Origin: Nonlabens sp. Hel1_33_55 | GTDB lineage: Bacteria; Bacteroidota; Bacteroidia; Flavobacteriales; Flavobacteriaceae | Direction of reading: 5' to 3' | Assembly: GCF_900101765.1 (NCBI RefSeq) | Contig: NZ_LT627735.1 | Location: forward strand, 744,001-808,000 | Length of the DNA stretch: 64,000 nucleotides | Part shown: one piece after another, positions 1-9,127 of the stretch | How the letters are laid out: every line of letters starts with the position of its first letter | Position numbering within the stretch: position 1 is the stretch's first letter | Program-made: the position numbers and the translations under genes | The notes under the pieces: model-generated | Told to the model about the DNA's origin: nothing | Databases searched by the model: none | What the model saw: the letters and a program-made list of their open reading frames with translations, nothing else

Positions 1-767
1 ACGTTCCGTTTTATCTGGTTCATAAACCTTTGGAACCTAAAGCAGAATACCTCAAGCATTTTAAGGGAAAACTAAAGGGAAATAAAGGAGTTGGTCCTGA
101 TGAAATAAAGGTTTTGGCGATGATCAAGAGTCTCGATGAAAGCGTTGGTCAATTGATACAAGCCTTAAAGGATTTGAATCTGGAAGATGATACAATCATC
201 GTATTTACCAGCGATAACGGACACTACAAAACCGAAAGTGATATTTTCAATCAACCATATCGTGGCGTCAAAGGAGAAACCTTGGAAGGAGGAATCAGAG
301 TGCCGTACATATTCAAATGGAAAGATAACATAGAAGCTGGATCATCATCCAAAGAACCGATTATTCACGTGGATATTTATCCTACAATTCTGGGATTAAC
401 CCAAACCAATCAACCTCAAAACTATATTCTTGATGGAGAGGATTTATCGCCAATTCTCTTGGGGGAATCAACCGAAACAGTTCGCGATGCATTAGTATGG
501 GAATACACCAATTATGCACGCTGGAATGAAAAGAAGCAGGAGTTTGCTTCAAGTTGGGTAAACGTGATTCAAATGGACGGATTTAAAATGACGGAAGACG
601 TGGAATCCGGTAATTACTACTTATATAATTTGACAACTGATCCTTATGAGACCAAAGAAGTTGCTGCCCAAATCCCAAAACAAATAGAAAAGCTCAAGAA
701 TAGATTAGCACAATGGAAAAACGAGGTTGGTTACGAGGAACCTCAATTAAATCCTGACCGTAAATAA
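1..767 (+). CDS. Sulfatase, C-terminal part (cut by window start)
   Basis: The frame is open from base 3, so the gene begins before the window; an internal ATG at 30 is not the true start. The visible part is the second half of a type I (formylglycine) sulfatase: FTSDNGHYKTE carries the Asp-Asn metal ligands of the alkaline-phosphatase fold, and GETLEGGIRVPYIF matches the conserved K/R-x-EGG-x-R-x-P block of the family. The short C-terminal domain ends at a TAA at 765-767. The catalytic CxPSR motif would lie upstream and cannot be checked. It is the first of five sulfatases in the locus and probably removes sulfate esters from a marine polysaccharide. The fold is secure; the substrate is not known. 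Confidence 0.85.
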   Translation, partial: VPFYLVHKPLEPKAEYLKHFKGKLKGNKGVGPDEIKVLAMIKSLDESVGQLIQALKDLNLEDDTIIVFTSDNGHYKTESDIFNQPYRGVKGETLEGGIRVPYIFKWKDNIEAGSSSKEPIIHVDIYPTILGLTQTNQPQNYILDGEDLSPILLGESTETVRDALVWEYTNYARWNEKKQEFASSWVNVIQMDGFKMTEDVESGNYYLYNLTTDPYETKEVAAQIPKQIEKLKNRLAQWKNEVGYEEPQLNPDRK

Positions 768-867
768 TAACTAGAAATCTGACAGTAAAAAGGAGTTTGC
801 AAAGATAGAGTAATAGGCCTTGAGCAAAAAAAGTTATAGCTCCGTTTTATATAAATTTCATATTAAA

Positions 868-886
868 GTCGATGAACAAACCTCTT
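868..886 (+). promoter_or_regulatory. Repeated leader motif GTCGATGARYAAACCTCTT, copy 1
   Basis: A 19-base motif about 97 bases upstream of the glycoside hydrolase gene at 983 recurs at 13998-14016 with 17 of 19 identities, again upstream of a locus gene. It may be a regulator-binding site for the PUL. The rest of the 215-base gap (768-982) shows nothing else I can name. Confidence 0.35.
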
Positions 887-982
887 AAGTCTTTCCTTAA
901 ACCTGATTCCTTAGGAATTTGATTTAATTGCAGGAGCTGGATGTTACTATTAATATCAACCACTCTATATGAATAACCGACT

Positions 983-2782
983 ATGAATTATACGGCTACT
1001 AATAGGAGAACAATATTCTTCATAGCTCTAGTGTCGTTGACACTAACGAGCAACGCCCAGGTCGTTGCTAGTCTGAATACGAATGTAAGTGAGAAATCCA
1101 ATGTCGATTTTGGATTCAATAGAAGATCTGATAGGCCTGTTTTTTTTGGAACTGATTCATTTATATCATTACTAGAAGACCTCAATCCAGATATCATAAG
1201 ATATCCAGGTGGAACACAGGCAAACTATTGGGACTGGCGTACCGGTCAATTTTTAGAGAACACAGATAAACCAACTGGAAATCAGGAAATGGTTACCATT
1301 CCAGATTTTGTAAGTACTATTCCTGAAAGAACTAAAGCGATTTATGTCATCAACCTAGCTAGGCCTACTCCCGCAACGGGAATTCCAGTGACTGCGAGTG
1401 AAGCGGTTTTAAAAAGTGAGAAAACGCTTGATGCTAAGATTCTTGACATGATCGATGCTATCGATGAATTTACTGCTCAAGGCAAAACACCGTACGCTAT
1501 TGAATTAGGTAATGAATTCTATTTTGGGAATGAAGAATCAGGCATTTTTGAAACCGTTGAAAGAAATGGCCTGTGGTACTCTGGTTTCAATCCTGCAACA
1601 CAAGAGCCTTATGAATCCACGAATAAAAAAGAAGCTATAGAAATAAGTGCTTCGTTTTATGTGGAGCAGTGTCAAAAGGTAGTTGCTGCTATTAAAGCAG
1701 ACTATCCAGATATTAAAATAGCAATTATCAATACTAAAAGTGGAAATGGTCGTAGTGCGAGAGAGAGCTGGAACAATACGGTTAACGATGAGTTACTAAA
1801 TAATCCTGACTATGCCCAGCTGGCAACGCAGATTGATGCGGTTACACAACATCATTATCTTAATGATGAATATGGAAATCAAATGGTAATCAATGATCTC
1901 CCTTCCGCGGAAGTTGCTATTGCAGAAGGTATTCAATATCCCATTGATAAGAATCCAGACTACAATATGGTTCCTAATCCGTATCAGTTATGGATCACGG
2001 AATATGGTGCTACAAAAAATAATGCTAACGAGACATGGGCATCAGGCGTGAGATACGCTGCTTTACTTTACAGCTGGCTCACCAGAGGCGATAAGATAGG
2101 ACAACTTCATTATCATCATTTGACAGATGAAAATGTCATCAACAACGACGGTACATTGAGACTTGCTCCCATAGGTATAGCCGCAAAAACCGTAGCAGAA
2201 GCCAGTGCGGGAATGGACACCTTTCAACAAATCGAATTTGAAAATAATCCTATTGCTGATAGCGGTTTTCCAGCGTTGTATGGTCTCAAATTCAGAGATG
2301 GGAGCCGTGAAAAATTACTGATCATCAACATCGGTCGTAGAAATATCAATCCGATAGATATTAGTGCTCTATTTGATAACGAGGGAACTATCACTCAGAC
2401 AAGACATCATTCCAACGAACCTTTCGTATTTGGAGTGGCAGACGGAGATTCAAATATTGTCTCAAATACCTCGGTAGTTGACGACCAGATCAACATTAGG
2501 AAGTTTTCGGTTAATGTGTTAGAGGCTAGTGGAACGTTGAGTAGTTCGTCTGCAAACATTAGATCAGTAGGATTGTTTCCCAATCCTGCATCAGATATAT
2601 TGAATATTGAAACTCCCGCAGTAATACAATCCATTACTATTTATGGACTGGATGGAAAACTGATTCGAGCAGAGTTGACAACTGAAAAATCTTTAAATGT
2701 ACAGTCATTGTCAAATGGTCTTTATATTATCAAGTTAACAACAAACAATGGCACCGAATCCATTCCATTTCTAAAAAATTAA
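983..2782 (+). CDS. Secreted clan-A-type glycoside hydrolase with T9SS sorting domain
   Basis: 599 aa. A signal peptide covers about residues 1-25 (cleavage near SNAQ). A TIM-barrel domain of the GH-A clan type fills about 30-420: IIRYPGGTQANYWDW (72-85) resembles the R-x-PGG signature of GH51/GH79-like enzymes, AIELGNEFYFG places a likely acid/base Glu at 178, and WITEYGA a likely nucleophile Glu at 340. A beta-sandwich follows, then a T9SS type A sorting domain (about 527-599, starting VGLFPNPASD). The protein is therefore expected to be secreted or surface anchored and to cut a glycosidic bond in the polysaccharide targeted by this locus. The next gene starts one base after the stop. The exact GH family cannot be fixed by eye; GH86, GH79 and GH51 relatives are all possible. 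Confidence 0.75.
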   Translation: MNYTATNRRTIFFIALVSLTLTSNAQVVASLNTNVSEKSNVDFGFNRRSDRPVFFGTDSFISLLEDLNPDIIRYPGGTQANYWDWRTGQFLENTDKPTGNQEMVTIPDFVSTIPERTKAIYVINLARPTPATGIPVTASEAVLKSEKTLDAKILDMIDAIDEFTAQGKTPYAIELGNEFYFGNEESGIFETVERNGLWYSGFNPATQEPYESTNKKEAIEISASFYVEQCQKVVAAIKADYPDIKIAIINTKSGNGRSARESWNNTVNDELLNNPDYAQLATQIDAVTQHHYLNDEYGNQMVINDLPSAEVAIAEGIQYPIDKNPDYNMVPNPYQLWITEYGATKNNANETWASGVRYAALLYSWLTRGDKIGQLHYHHLTDENVINNDGTLRLAPIGIAAKTVAEASAGMDTFQQIEFENNPIADSGFPALYGLKFRDGSREKLLIINIGRRNINPIDISALFDNEGTITQTRHHSNEPFVFGVADGDSNIVSNTSVVDDQINIRKFSVNVLEASGTLSSSSANIRSVGLFPNPASDILNIETPAVIQSITIYGLDGKLIRAELTTEKSLNVQSLSNGLYIIKLTTNNGTESIPFLKN

Positions 2783-2783
2783 T

Positions 2784-4229
2784 ATGAACTTGCTGTCAAA
2801 TATTCATAAACAGGTTTTCTACTTACAGGTTCTAGCTTTGATTCTATTATTGACTGCATCCTGTTCCAGCAAAATACAGGATAAGAATACAAGCGAGCTC
2901 GTTACTTCCAGCGCTACAGTAAAACCCAACATCCTTATCCTACACGTAGACGATCTAGGTTATCACGATTTAAGCATCAACGGGTCAAAAATTTATCAAA
3001 CTCCCATTATTGATCAGTTGGCTAGGGAAAGCGTTCGATTCACTAATGCCTATGCAAACTATCCGCGCTGTGTGCCTTCACGTTATGCGATGTTGACAGG
3101 TAATTATCCAGTGCAGGATGGCGATGTTCCAGATGATAGCTTCTCCATAGACCATCTGGAAGATGATAAGAATTACATCAAAGCCATTGATGATGCCGGT
3201 TATCAAACAGCTTATTTCGGCAAGTATCATCTGGGAGAAAGCCCGACAGATCTTGGCTTTGATACCAGCGTAGCCGCTGGTCACGCGGGATCGCCCATTT
3301 CCTATATTGCTCCCTTTAATGTGAATAAGCGTAAATGGGAGTCGAATAAGGATCCTATACTGGATCTCGATGCCATCGCAAAACCAGGCGAATATCTAAC
3401 TGACGTGCTTACCAGCCAGACCATTGACTACATCAAGAATAGAGATTCACAACAACCTTTTATGGCGATGCTGGCGTTTTACAATGTCCACCAACCGTTT
3501 GAGGCAAAGGAAGAAGATATTAAGCGCAACCGTAAGGAAATCAAAGATTTTGATTACGGCAATACTCTAGAATACATCAAAGAAGGGACCGGCCGTACTA
3601 AAATGCGTCAGGATAATGCAACCTATGCCGCAATGGTTGAAAATACCGACGAGAACATTGGCAGGATTCTGGATATGTTGAAAATAGAAGGTCTTCTAAA
3701 TAACACCATTATCATATTTTCCAGCGATCACGGTGGTTTAAGTAATGATGGGACTAAGGAGAGACAGTTGGCAACATCTAACTATCCGTTGCGGGCTGGA
3801 AAAGGCCATTTGTATGAAGGTGGTATCAAGGTGCCATTTTTCGTGAAGGCAAATGATCTGGAACCACGTGATGAAAACAGCCTCGTTATGTTGATGGATG
3901 TGTTCCCTACGCTGGCAAACCTTACAAGCAACAAACAACCTGTTGCCGCTGGACAGAATATGTTACCTGTATGGTACGATCAAGAAAACTGGAACGACCG
4001 TACGGTATTCTGGCACAGTTCAAAGGCACGACCGGTAAATACGGGAGACACAAAATCTTCTGCCGTGCGACAGGGCAAGTACAAACTGATCCACTGGTAC
4101 GAGGAAGACCGCAAGGAACTGTACAATATGGAGGCAGATCCTGGAGAGCAAAATGATTTGAGCGGCACGATGCCAGATGTGGTTGTTACGCTTTCGCGAA
4201 AGCTGACTAATTGGAAAAAAACGTTTTAA
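2784..4229 (+). CDS. Sulfatase lipoprotein (S1 family)
   Basis: 481 aa. The N-terminus is a lipoprotein signal with lipobox TASC (Cys27). ILHVDDLGYHD (53-62) gives the first metal ligands. PRCVPSRYAMLTG contains the sulfatase signature C-x-P-S-R with Cys96 as the residue converted to formylglycine. IFSSDHGG and KGHLYEGGIKVPFF are the later metal-site and substrate-side blocks. All hallmarks of an active type I sulfatase are present. It probably acts in the periplasm or at the outer membrane on a sulfated sugar. The gene starts 1 base after the upstream hydrolase and its stop overlaps the start of the GH10 gene (TAATG), so translation is likely coupled. The S1 subfamily is not determined. Confidence 0.9.
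   Translation: MNLLSNIHKQVFYLQVLALILLLTASCSSKIQDKNTSELVTSSATVKPNILILHVDDLGYHDLSINGSKIYQTPIIDQLARESVRFTNAYANYPRCVPSRYAMLTGNYPVQDGDVPDDSFSIDHLEDDKNYIKAIDDAGYQTAYFGKYHLGESPTDLGFDTSVAAGHAGSPISYIAPFNVNKRKWESNKDPILDLDAIAKPGEYLTDVLTSQTIDYIKNRDSQQPFMAMLAFYNVHQPFEAKEEDIKRNRKEIKDFDYGNTLEYIKEGTGRTKMRQDNATYAAMVENTDENIGRILDMLKIEGLLNNTIIIFSSDHGGLSNDGTKERQLATSNYPLRAGKGHLYEGGIKVPFFVKANDLEPRDENSLVMLMDVFPTLANLTSNKQPVAAGQNMLPVWYDQENWNDRTVFWHSSKARPVNTGDTKSSAVRQGKYKLIHWYEEDRKELYNMEADPGEQNDLSGTMPDVVVTLSRKLTNWKKTF
4190..4203. repeat. Palindrome GCTTTCGCGAAAGC, copy 1
   Basis: A 14-base perfect palindrome near the 3' end of the sulfatase gene, read as TLSRKL in the protein. Confidence 0.9.
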
Positions 4230-5971
4230 TGAAAAATAGTATCAATTTAATCCTACTTTGTTTCACGACTGCACTTGCGGTTGCCCAAGAAATTCCAGTA
4301 GGAGTAGAACTCATCGATTCCAGCCGGTTGGAATATGTGCAATGTATGTCTGATCAAGGCGAGGTTTTATTCAGAGATGGAGATGAGCCTATTCTTGAAT
4401 TCAAAACTCTGGAACAAGCCCGATTCATCTATAAGCTGAATTCCAGTCTTCCAGTGGAAAAGCAAAAAATCAATAAGGAAACACCAGTTTTATTGTCTTT
4501 TGAAGCCAGAACCAGCGAGAGCAGCGAGGAAACCGGCGAGGCCAAAGTACTCGTGCAACTGCGCCAGTCTGATAGTTTTAAGGATAACCTGGACAGAACC
4601 CTTAATCTGGGCTCTACTTGGAAAACGTATTATATACCGTTTGAAACTACCCAAAAGGTTCCGGCAGATGATTTGGGTGTTTCATTACAATATGGCTTTG
4701 CACCGCAGGCTTTTCAAATGAAGAACATTTCATTTCAGGTTTTTGATAAAGATATCAATATAGCAGACCTACCTCAAACCGAAATTACTTATACAGGAAT
4801 GGCACCTGATGCAGAATGGCGCGAGACTGCCAATAAGCGTATCGAGCGATTGAGACAATCAGATTTCAACATCACCGTCTTGAAAGATGGCAAGCCCACA
4901 AAAAATGCCCAGATAGAGGTGGAGCTGGTCAAGCACGCTTTCCCATTTGGTGCTGCGATGCAAGGTGATGATATTCTAGACAATCCCGAACAATATGAAT
5001 TGTTTAAGAATGCCTTTAATTTAACAGTGCTGGCAAATGACTTGAAAATTAAGAGATGGTCTAACAAGAGCAAACGTAAAAAAACTCTAAAGGTGATTGA
5101 CAAATTGAGAGACGACAACATCACCGTCAAAGGTCACGTATTGATGTGGCCAGGATTTCAGTACAATTCTGACGAGGTAAAGGCTAACAAAGACAACCCA
5201 GAGAAAGTAAAAGAACTGGTGCGCAAGCATATGTGGTCCATACTGGATGCAACAGAAGGAAAGATTTCCCATTGGGATGTGGTCAATGAGGCCTACACCA
5301 ATAGGGACTTCCAGAACCTGATGGGTGGCGAGGAGTTTTTATACGAGGCTTTTAAAATTGCCAGGAACAAAGCGCCACGTTCTACACGTTTTGTCAATGA
5401 ATATGGAATCATTAGTAAAGGTGGTATCGACACTCAGAAACAGCAATGGTATTACGACTATATCAAACGAGTAGATGAAAACGAACCAGGTGCCATCCAG
5501 GGAATAGGAATCCAGTCCCATATGGGAACAGATCTAACGCCGCCAGAACGTGTTCTGGAAATATTGAGTTATTACGCAACTCTGGGTAAACCCATCAGTA
5601 TTTCAGAATTTACAATGGACGAGACCGATCCTGTTGTGCGTGAGCAATACACGAGGGATTTTATGATTGCAGCGTTCTCACATCCCAACGTCGCCGAATT
5701 TATGTTCTGGGGATTTCAGGAAGATGGTCGCGGCAAGGTAGATATCTATGAGAAAGACGGTTCCATAGGCGAGATGGGAAAAGCTTATTTCTCTTTAGTT
5801 CACGACGCTTGGAAAACCAGAGCCTCAATGAATTTAGGTAAAAAAGATGTCTTGGAAGGCCGTGGCTTTCACGGATTGTATTCTTATAAAGTGATGGTCG
5901 ATGGTAAGGAAAGCACAGGCTATTTTGAAGTAAAGAATCAAAAGGATAACGATATTGAAATTGAGTTATAG
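4229..5971 (+). CDS. GH10 family glycoside hydrolase (endo-xylanase type)
   Basis: 580 aa from the ATG at 4229, chosen because it overlaps the upstream stop as TAATG and gives a proper signal peptide (MKNSINLILLCFTTALAVAQ); an in-frame ATG at 4211 adds six residues. Residues about 20-180 form an N-terminal beta-sandwich, perhaps carbohydrate binding. The GH10 barrel follows: KGHVLMWPG (the family has GHtLvWH), HWDVVNEAY with acid/base Glu354, IGIQSHMG, and ISISEFTMDE with nucleophile Glu460. GH10 enzymes cut beta-1,4-xylan and related chains by a retaining mechanism. The Trp-Pro in place of Trp-His at HVLMWPG suggests a non-classical substrate, and the surrounding sulfatases suggest it is sulfated. 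No T9SS domain is evident. Confidence 0.88.
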   Translation: MKNSINLILLCFTTALAVAQEIPVGVELIDSSRLEYVQCMSDQGEVLFRDGDEPILEFKTLEQARFIYKLNSSLPVEKQKINKETPVLLSFEARTSESSEETGEAKVLVQLRQSDSFKDNLDRTLNLGSTWKTYYIPFETTQKVPADDLGVSLQYGFAPQAFQMKNISFQVFDKDINIADLPQTEITYTGMAPDAEWRETANKRIERLRQSDFNITVLKDGKPTKNAQIEVELVKHAFPFGAAMQGDDILDNPEQYELFKNAFNLTVLANDLKIKRWSNKSKRKKTLKVIDKLRDDNITVKGHVLMWPGFQYNSDEVKANKDNPEKVKELVRKHMWSILDATEGKISHWDVVNEAYTNRDFQNLMGGEEFLYEAFKIARNKAPRSTRFVNEYGIISKGGIDTQKQQWYYDYIKRVDENEPGAIQGIGIQSHMGTDLTPPERVLEILSYYATLGKPISISEFTMDETDPVVREQYTRDFMIAAFSHPNVAEFMFWGFQEDGRGKVDIYEKDGSIGEMGKAYFSLVHDAWKTRASMNLGKKDVLEGRGFHGLYSYKVMVDGKESTGYFEVKNQKDNDIEIEL

Positions 5972-5992
5972 TTTAAGCCTAAAAACCTCTAG

Positions 5993-7354
5993 ATGAGATT
6001 TATCCTGACTTTATTATCTCTTGCTATTAGTACCATTGTCTTTGCGCAAAAAAGCACTGGTATTGTAAAGCTTGAATACTTTAGAGATAGTATTGTTTCA
6101 ATGCAAAAGCACTATGGAGCTGACGGAAAGCTGGACAGCCTTAAAACCTTTTACAAGTCGGGTAATATCGATGAAGTTTTCTACTACAAAGATTCGAAAA
6201 TAGACGGTGTATGTTTAAAGTACGCAACGGATGGAAAGAAACTCACAACTTGGGTTTTTGAAGAAGGATTATTAGTTGACCACATCACTCACAGACTAGA
6301 GTACAATCTTAAAAATAAACAAAGAATTGAAAGTGCTTCAAACCGCTTAGAGGAATTGAATAACAAATCTAAGCGCGAAAAATTAAGCATGAATGAACTA
6401 ATTCAAAGGGCGGACTTAAGATTCACTCTCAATTATAATATTCTAGCATTAGAGACTTACTTGAGAGTTGTGCGCTCACTGCATCCTGAGAAGACACATC
6501 CAAAAGTAAAAAGTAGATTTTTTGATAGAATAGCCGCTATTTATGCCAGCTATGAAATGGATAATTGGGCTTTGCATTATAGACATAAAGCTGTAATAGC
6601 ATCACCAGAGGACACTCGACTCTTATATAATCTAGGAGCTAATCTATATGAAGTAAAGGCCTATCGATTGTCCATTAACTATTTAGGTGAGGTAAAAAAG
6701 AAGTGGAAAAACCATCCGTTTTCTAATTGGCTCTTGGCCGCGATGCATACCGATCTTGAGGAATACGAGAAAGCGTTTGAATATGTAAACCTAGCTTTTA
6801 AAAAGGAAGAAAACCTTGATAAATACAGTTCAAATAAAGCTGAGAATGACCTGAGAACGATTAGAGGTTTGCTTTATCACAAGCTGGGAGAATCTGAAAA
6901 AGGTATTGCAGATCTAGAAAATGCACTGAGTATCAATGAAAACAATTCGAGGGCTTATAGAAATCTGGGAGTTATTTATCACAATATGGGTCAGTTTAAT
7001 ACCGCCTGTACACTTCTTGAAAAAGCTCAGGAATTGGGTTATAGCGAGAAACACGATCAAGATGATTTAGAATTTTATTTGGAGCAATCCTGCTCAGGGA
7101 ATTCATCCATAGAAATACAAAGCTTGGCAAAAAAACCATTCATATACCCGAATCCTGTCATTGATATTCTGAACGTCAAAAATCTTGATGAGGCTAATTT
7201 CCAGTTTGACCTATATGACTACAACCGTCAATTAGTGAAAAGTGGAACAGGAAACGGTTCATCAATCAATATGACTGGCCTTGAGTCAGGTCTTTATATT
7301 TTAAAAATCTATGCAAAGGATGAAGTTCACACCTTTAAAATTATAAAATCATAA
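5993..7354 (+). CDS. Secreted TPR protein with T9SS sorting domain
   Basis: 453 aa. Signal peptide 1-18 (TIVFAQ). Residues about 20-100 have MORN/YwqK-like strands (GADGKLDSLKTFYKSGNIDEVFYY, then IDGVCLKYATDGKKL). Residues 130-360 are helical TPR-type repeats, clearest at ENNSRAYRNLGVIYHNMGQ. The C-terminus from about 377 (FIYPNPVIDILNV) is a T9SS type A sorting domain. The gene lies 21 bases after the GH10 gene and 1 base before the next sulfatase, so it belongs to the operon. A scaffold or binding role on the cell surface is plausible, but no catalytic motif is visible. Confidence 0.75.
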   Translation: MRFILTLLSLAISTIVFAQKSTGIVKLEYFRDSIVSMQKHYGADGKLDSLKTFYKSGNIDEVFYYKDSKIDGVCLKYATDGKKLTTWVFEEGLLVDHITHRLEYNLKNKQRIESASNRLEELNNKSKREKLSMNELIQRADLRFTLNYNILALETYLRVVRSLHPEKTHPKVKSRFFDRIAAIYASYEMDNWALHYRHKAVIASPEDTRLLYNLGANLYEVKAYRLSINYLGEVKKKWKNHPFSNWLLAAMHTDLEEYEKAFEYVNLAFKKEENLDKYSSNKAENDLRTIRGLLYHKLGESEKGIADLENALSINENNSRAYRNLGVIYHNMGQFNTACTLLEKAQELGYSEKHDQDDLEFYLEQSCSGNSSIEIQSLAKKPFIYPNPVIDILNVKNLDEANFQFDLYDYNRQLVKSGTGNGSSINMTGLESGLYILKIYAKDEVHTFKIIKS

Positions 7355-7355
7355 A

Positions 7356-9023
7356 ATGAAATTTTTACAATTAACTACGATTCTCCTTTTAATTGTCAGC
7401 TGCAAGTCCAAAAAGGAGGTCGCTACGGTTCCAACTGTAAAACCTAACATTTTATGGATCGTTTGTGAAGATATAAGTCCTATGCTTTCCTTTTATGGAG
7501 ATTCAACTGCACAAACTCCAGTATTGGATCAATTGGCTAGTGAGAGTATGGTGTATGACAATGCGTTTGCAGTGGTAGGTGTTTGCGGTCCCAGTCGTAG
7601 CTCTATCATTACGGGAATGTATCCAACAGCGATTGGTACCCAGCATATGCGTACGGGAACCGATATCACAAGTTGGGGTAAGCGCGTTTATAAAAAAGAA
7701 ACAGGTAGATATGATCTAGAGAATCAGGAAATAATTCAATATTCTGCTGTGATACCAGAATATGTCAAGGCTTTTCCAGAGTACATGCGTAAGGCGGGAT
7801 ATTACACTACCAACAACGACAAAACTGATTACCAATTTGCCGCACCAGTTACGGTTTGGGATCAGAATGATAAAAACGCACACTGGCGCAATCGTCCAGA
7901 TGGAGAACCATTTTTCTCGGTTTTTAATTTTAATGTGACGCACGAGAGCATGATTTGGAAAAATGCAGAAAAGCCACAAACAGTAGATCCAGCAACAGTT
8001 CCATTACCTGCTTATTTTCAAGACACGCCATCTTCCAGAAATGACGTGGCCAGAGTCTATAGCAACATAGAATTATTGGATCAACAAGTAGGAGAGTTGT
8101 TGCAGCAATTGAAGGACGATGGATTGTACGACGATACCATCATCTTTTTCTACAGCGACCATGGCGGTCCATTACCACGGCAGAAGCGTGAGATCTATGA
8201 CAGCGGCTTGAAGGTTCCGTTCATGGTCAAGGATCTACGCGGTACTAGCGGTCGCAGCGATCAAGTGGTTTCATTTGTGGATCTTGCGCCCACGGTTTTG
8301 AATATTGCCAGCGTTACGATTCCAGAACACATTCAGGGGCGCACCTTTTTAGGTCCACAGATGGAGCCAGAACGCACGGTTGCCTTTGCGACGAGCGATA
8401 GATTTGATGGAGTTACAGATCGCAGTCGTGCAGCACGCAATGAGAGGTTTCTCTACATTGAACACGATTTCCCTGAAAAAATGTGGTACAAGGATATTGA
8501 TTATCGCAAACAAGTACCGATGATGGAAGAGATGTTACGCTTTCGCGAAAGCGGAAAACTCAACAGCATCCAGCAACAATGGTTTACCGATAAGCAAAAA
8601 ACCGAATTGTACGATTGCATTGCAGATCCAGAAAACTTAGTCAATCTAGCTGGCGATCCCAACTATGCCAAAGAACAAATGGAGCTGATGCTTGAACTGC
8701 AATATTTTAGGAGGTTGCATAAGGACCGCGGCCTAGAACCAGAGGCATCGATGATTGCATCAATGTGGCCTGGCTTTGAACAACCAGTAACTATGCCCGT
8801 ACAAGTGAAAGTCCAAAATGGTAAGGCCATACTGTCAAGTCCCACAACAAGTGCATCCATAGGTTACGTTTTATCAAATGAGCCGTTGAAAAACCTAGAC
8901 CTCAATAGCGGCTGGAACGTATATCATAAGCCACTGACAGTGGAAAAAGGTCAATACCTATACACGATGGCGCAACGAATAGGTTTAGCCGAAAGTGAGG
9001 TTGGGACTAACATCATTCCGTAG
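7356..9023 (+). CDS. Sulfatase lipoprotein (heparan-sulfatase-like)
   Basis: 555 aa. Lipobox IVSC (Cys16). WIVCEDISPMLSFYGD (34-49) carries the first metal-binding Asp in the CED form typical of N-sulfoglucosamine-sulfohydrolase-like S1 enzymes. VGVCGPSRSSIITG has the C-x-P-S-R signature with Cys77. FFYSDHGGPLPR is the second metal block. The long C-terminal domain includes KTELYDCIADPENLVNLAG, the usual sulfatase tail. It starts 1 base after the TPR gene. A 104-base gap follows. The activity class is secure; specificity is inferred only from the CED variant. Confidence 0.9.
   Translation: MKFLQLTTILLLIVSCKSKKEVATVPTVKPNILWIVCEDISPMLSFYGDSTAQTPVLDQLASESMVYDNAFAVVGVCGPSRSSIITGMYPTAIGTQHMRTGTDITSWGKRVYKKETGRYDLENQEIIQYSAVIPEYVKAFPEYMRKAGYYTTNNDKTDYQFAAPVTVWDQNDKNAHWRNRPDGEPFFSVFNFNVTHESMIWKNAEKPQTVDPATVPLPAYFQDTPSSRNDVARVYSNIELLDQQVGELLQQLKDDGLYDDTIIFFYSDHGGPLPRQKREIYDSGLKVPFMVKDLRGTSGRSDQVVSFVDLAPTVLNIASVTIPEHIQGRTFLGPQMEPERTVAFATSDRFDGVTDRSRAARNERFLYIEHDFPEKMWYKDIDYRKQVPMMEEMLRFRESGKLNSIQQQWFTDKQKTELYDCIADPENLVNLAGDPNYAKEQMELMLELQYFRRLHKDRGLEPEASMIASMWPGFEQPVTMPVQVKVQNGKAILSSPTTSASIGYVLSNEPLKNLDLNSGWNVYHKPLTVEKGQYLYTMAQRIGLAESEVGTNIIP
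8538..8553. repeat. Palindrome CGCTTTCGCGAAAGCG, copy 2
   Basis: Full 16-base palindrome inside the sulfatase gene, read as LRFRESG. Confidence 0.95.
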
Positions 9024-9127
9024 TTTTAATTTGGATTTTACGAAGTGTTTGAATGTTGACCTCTTTTGATTATGAGTGAACCATATGTAATTAGAAAATG
9101 GCCTAATTTGTAGAAACAAAACCAGTT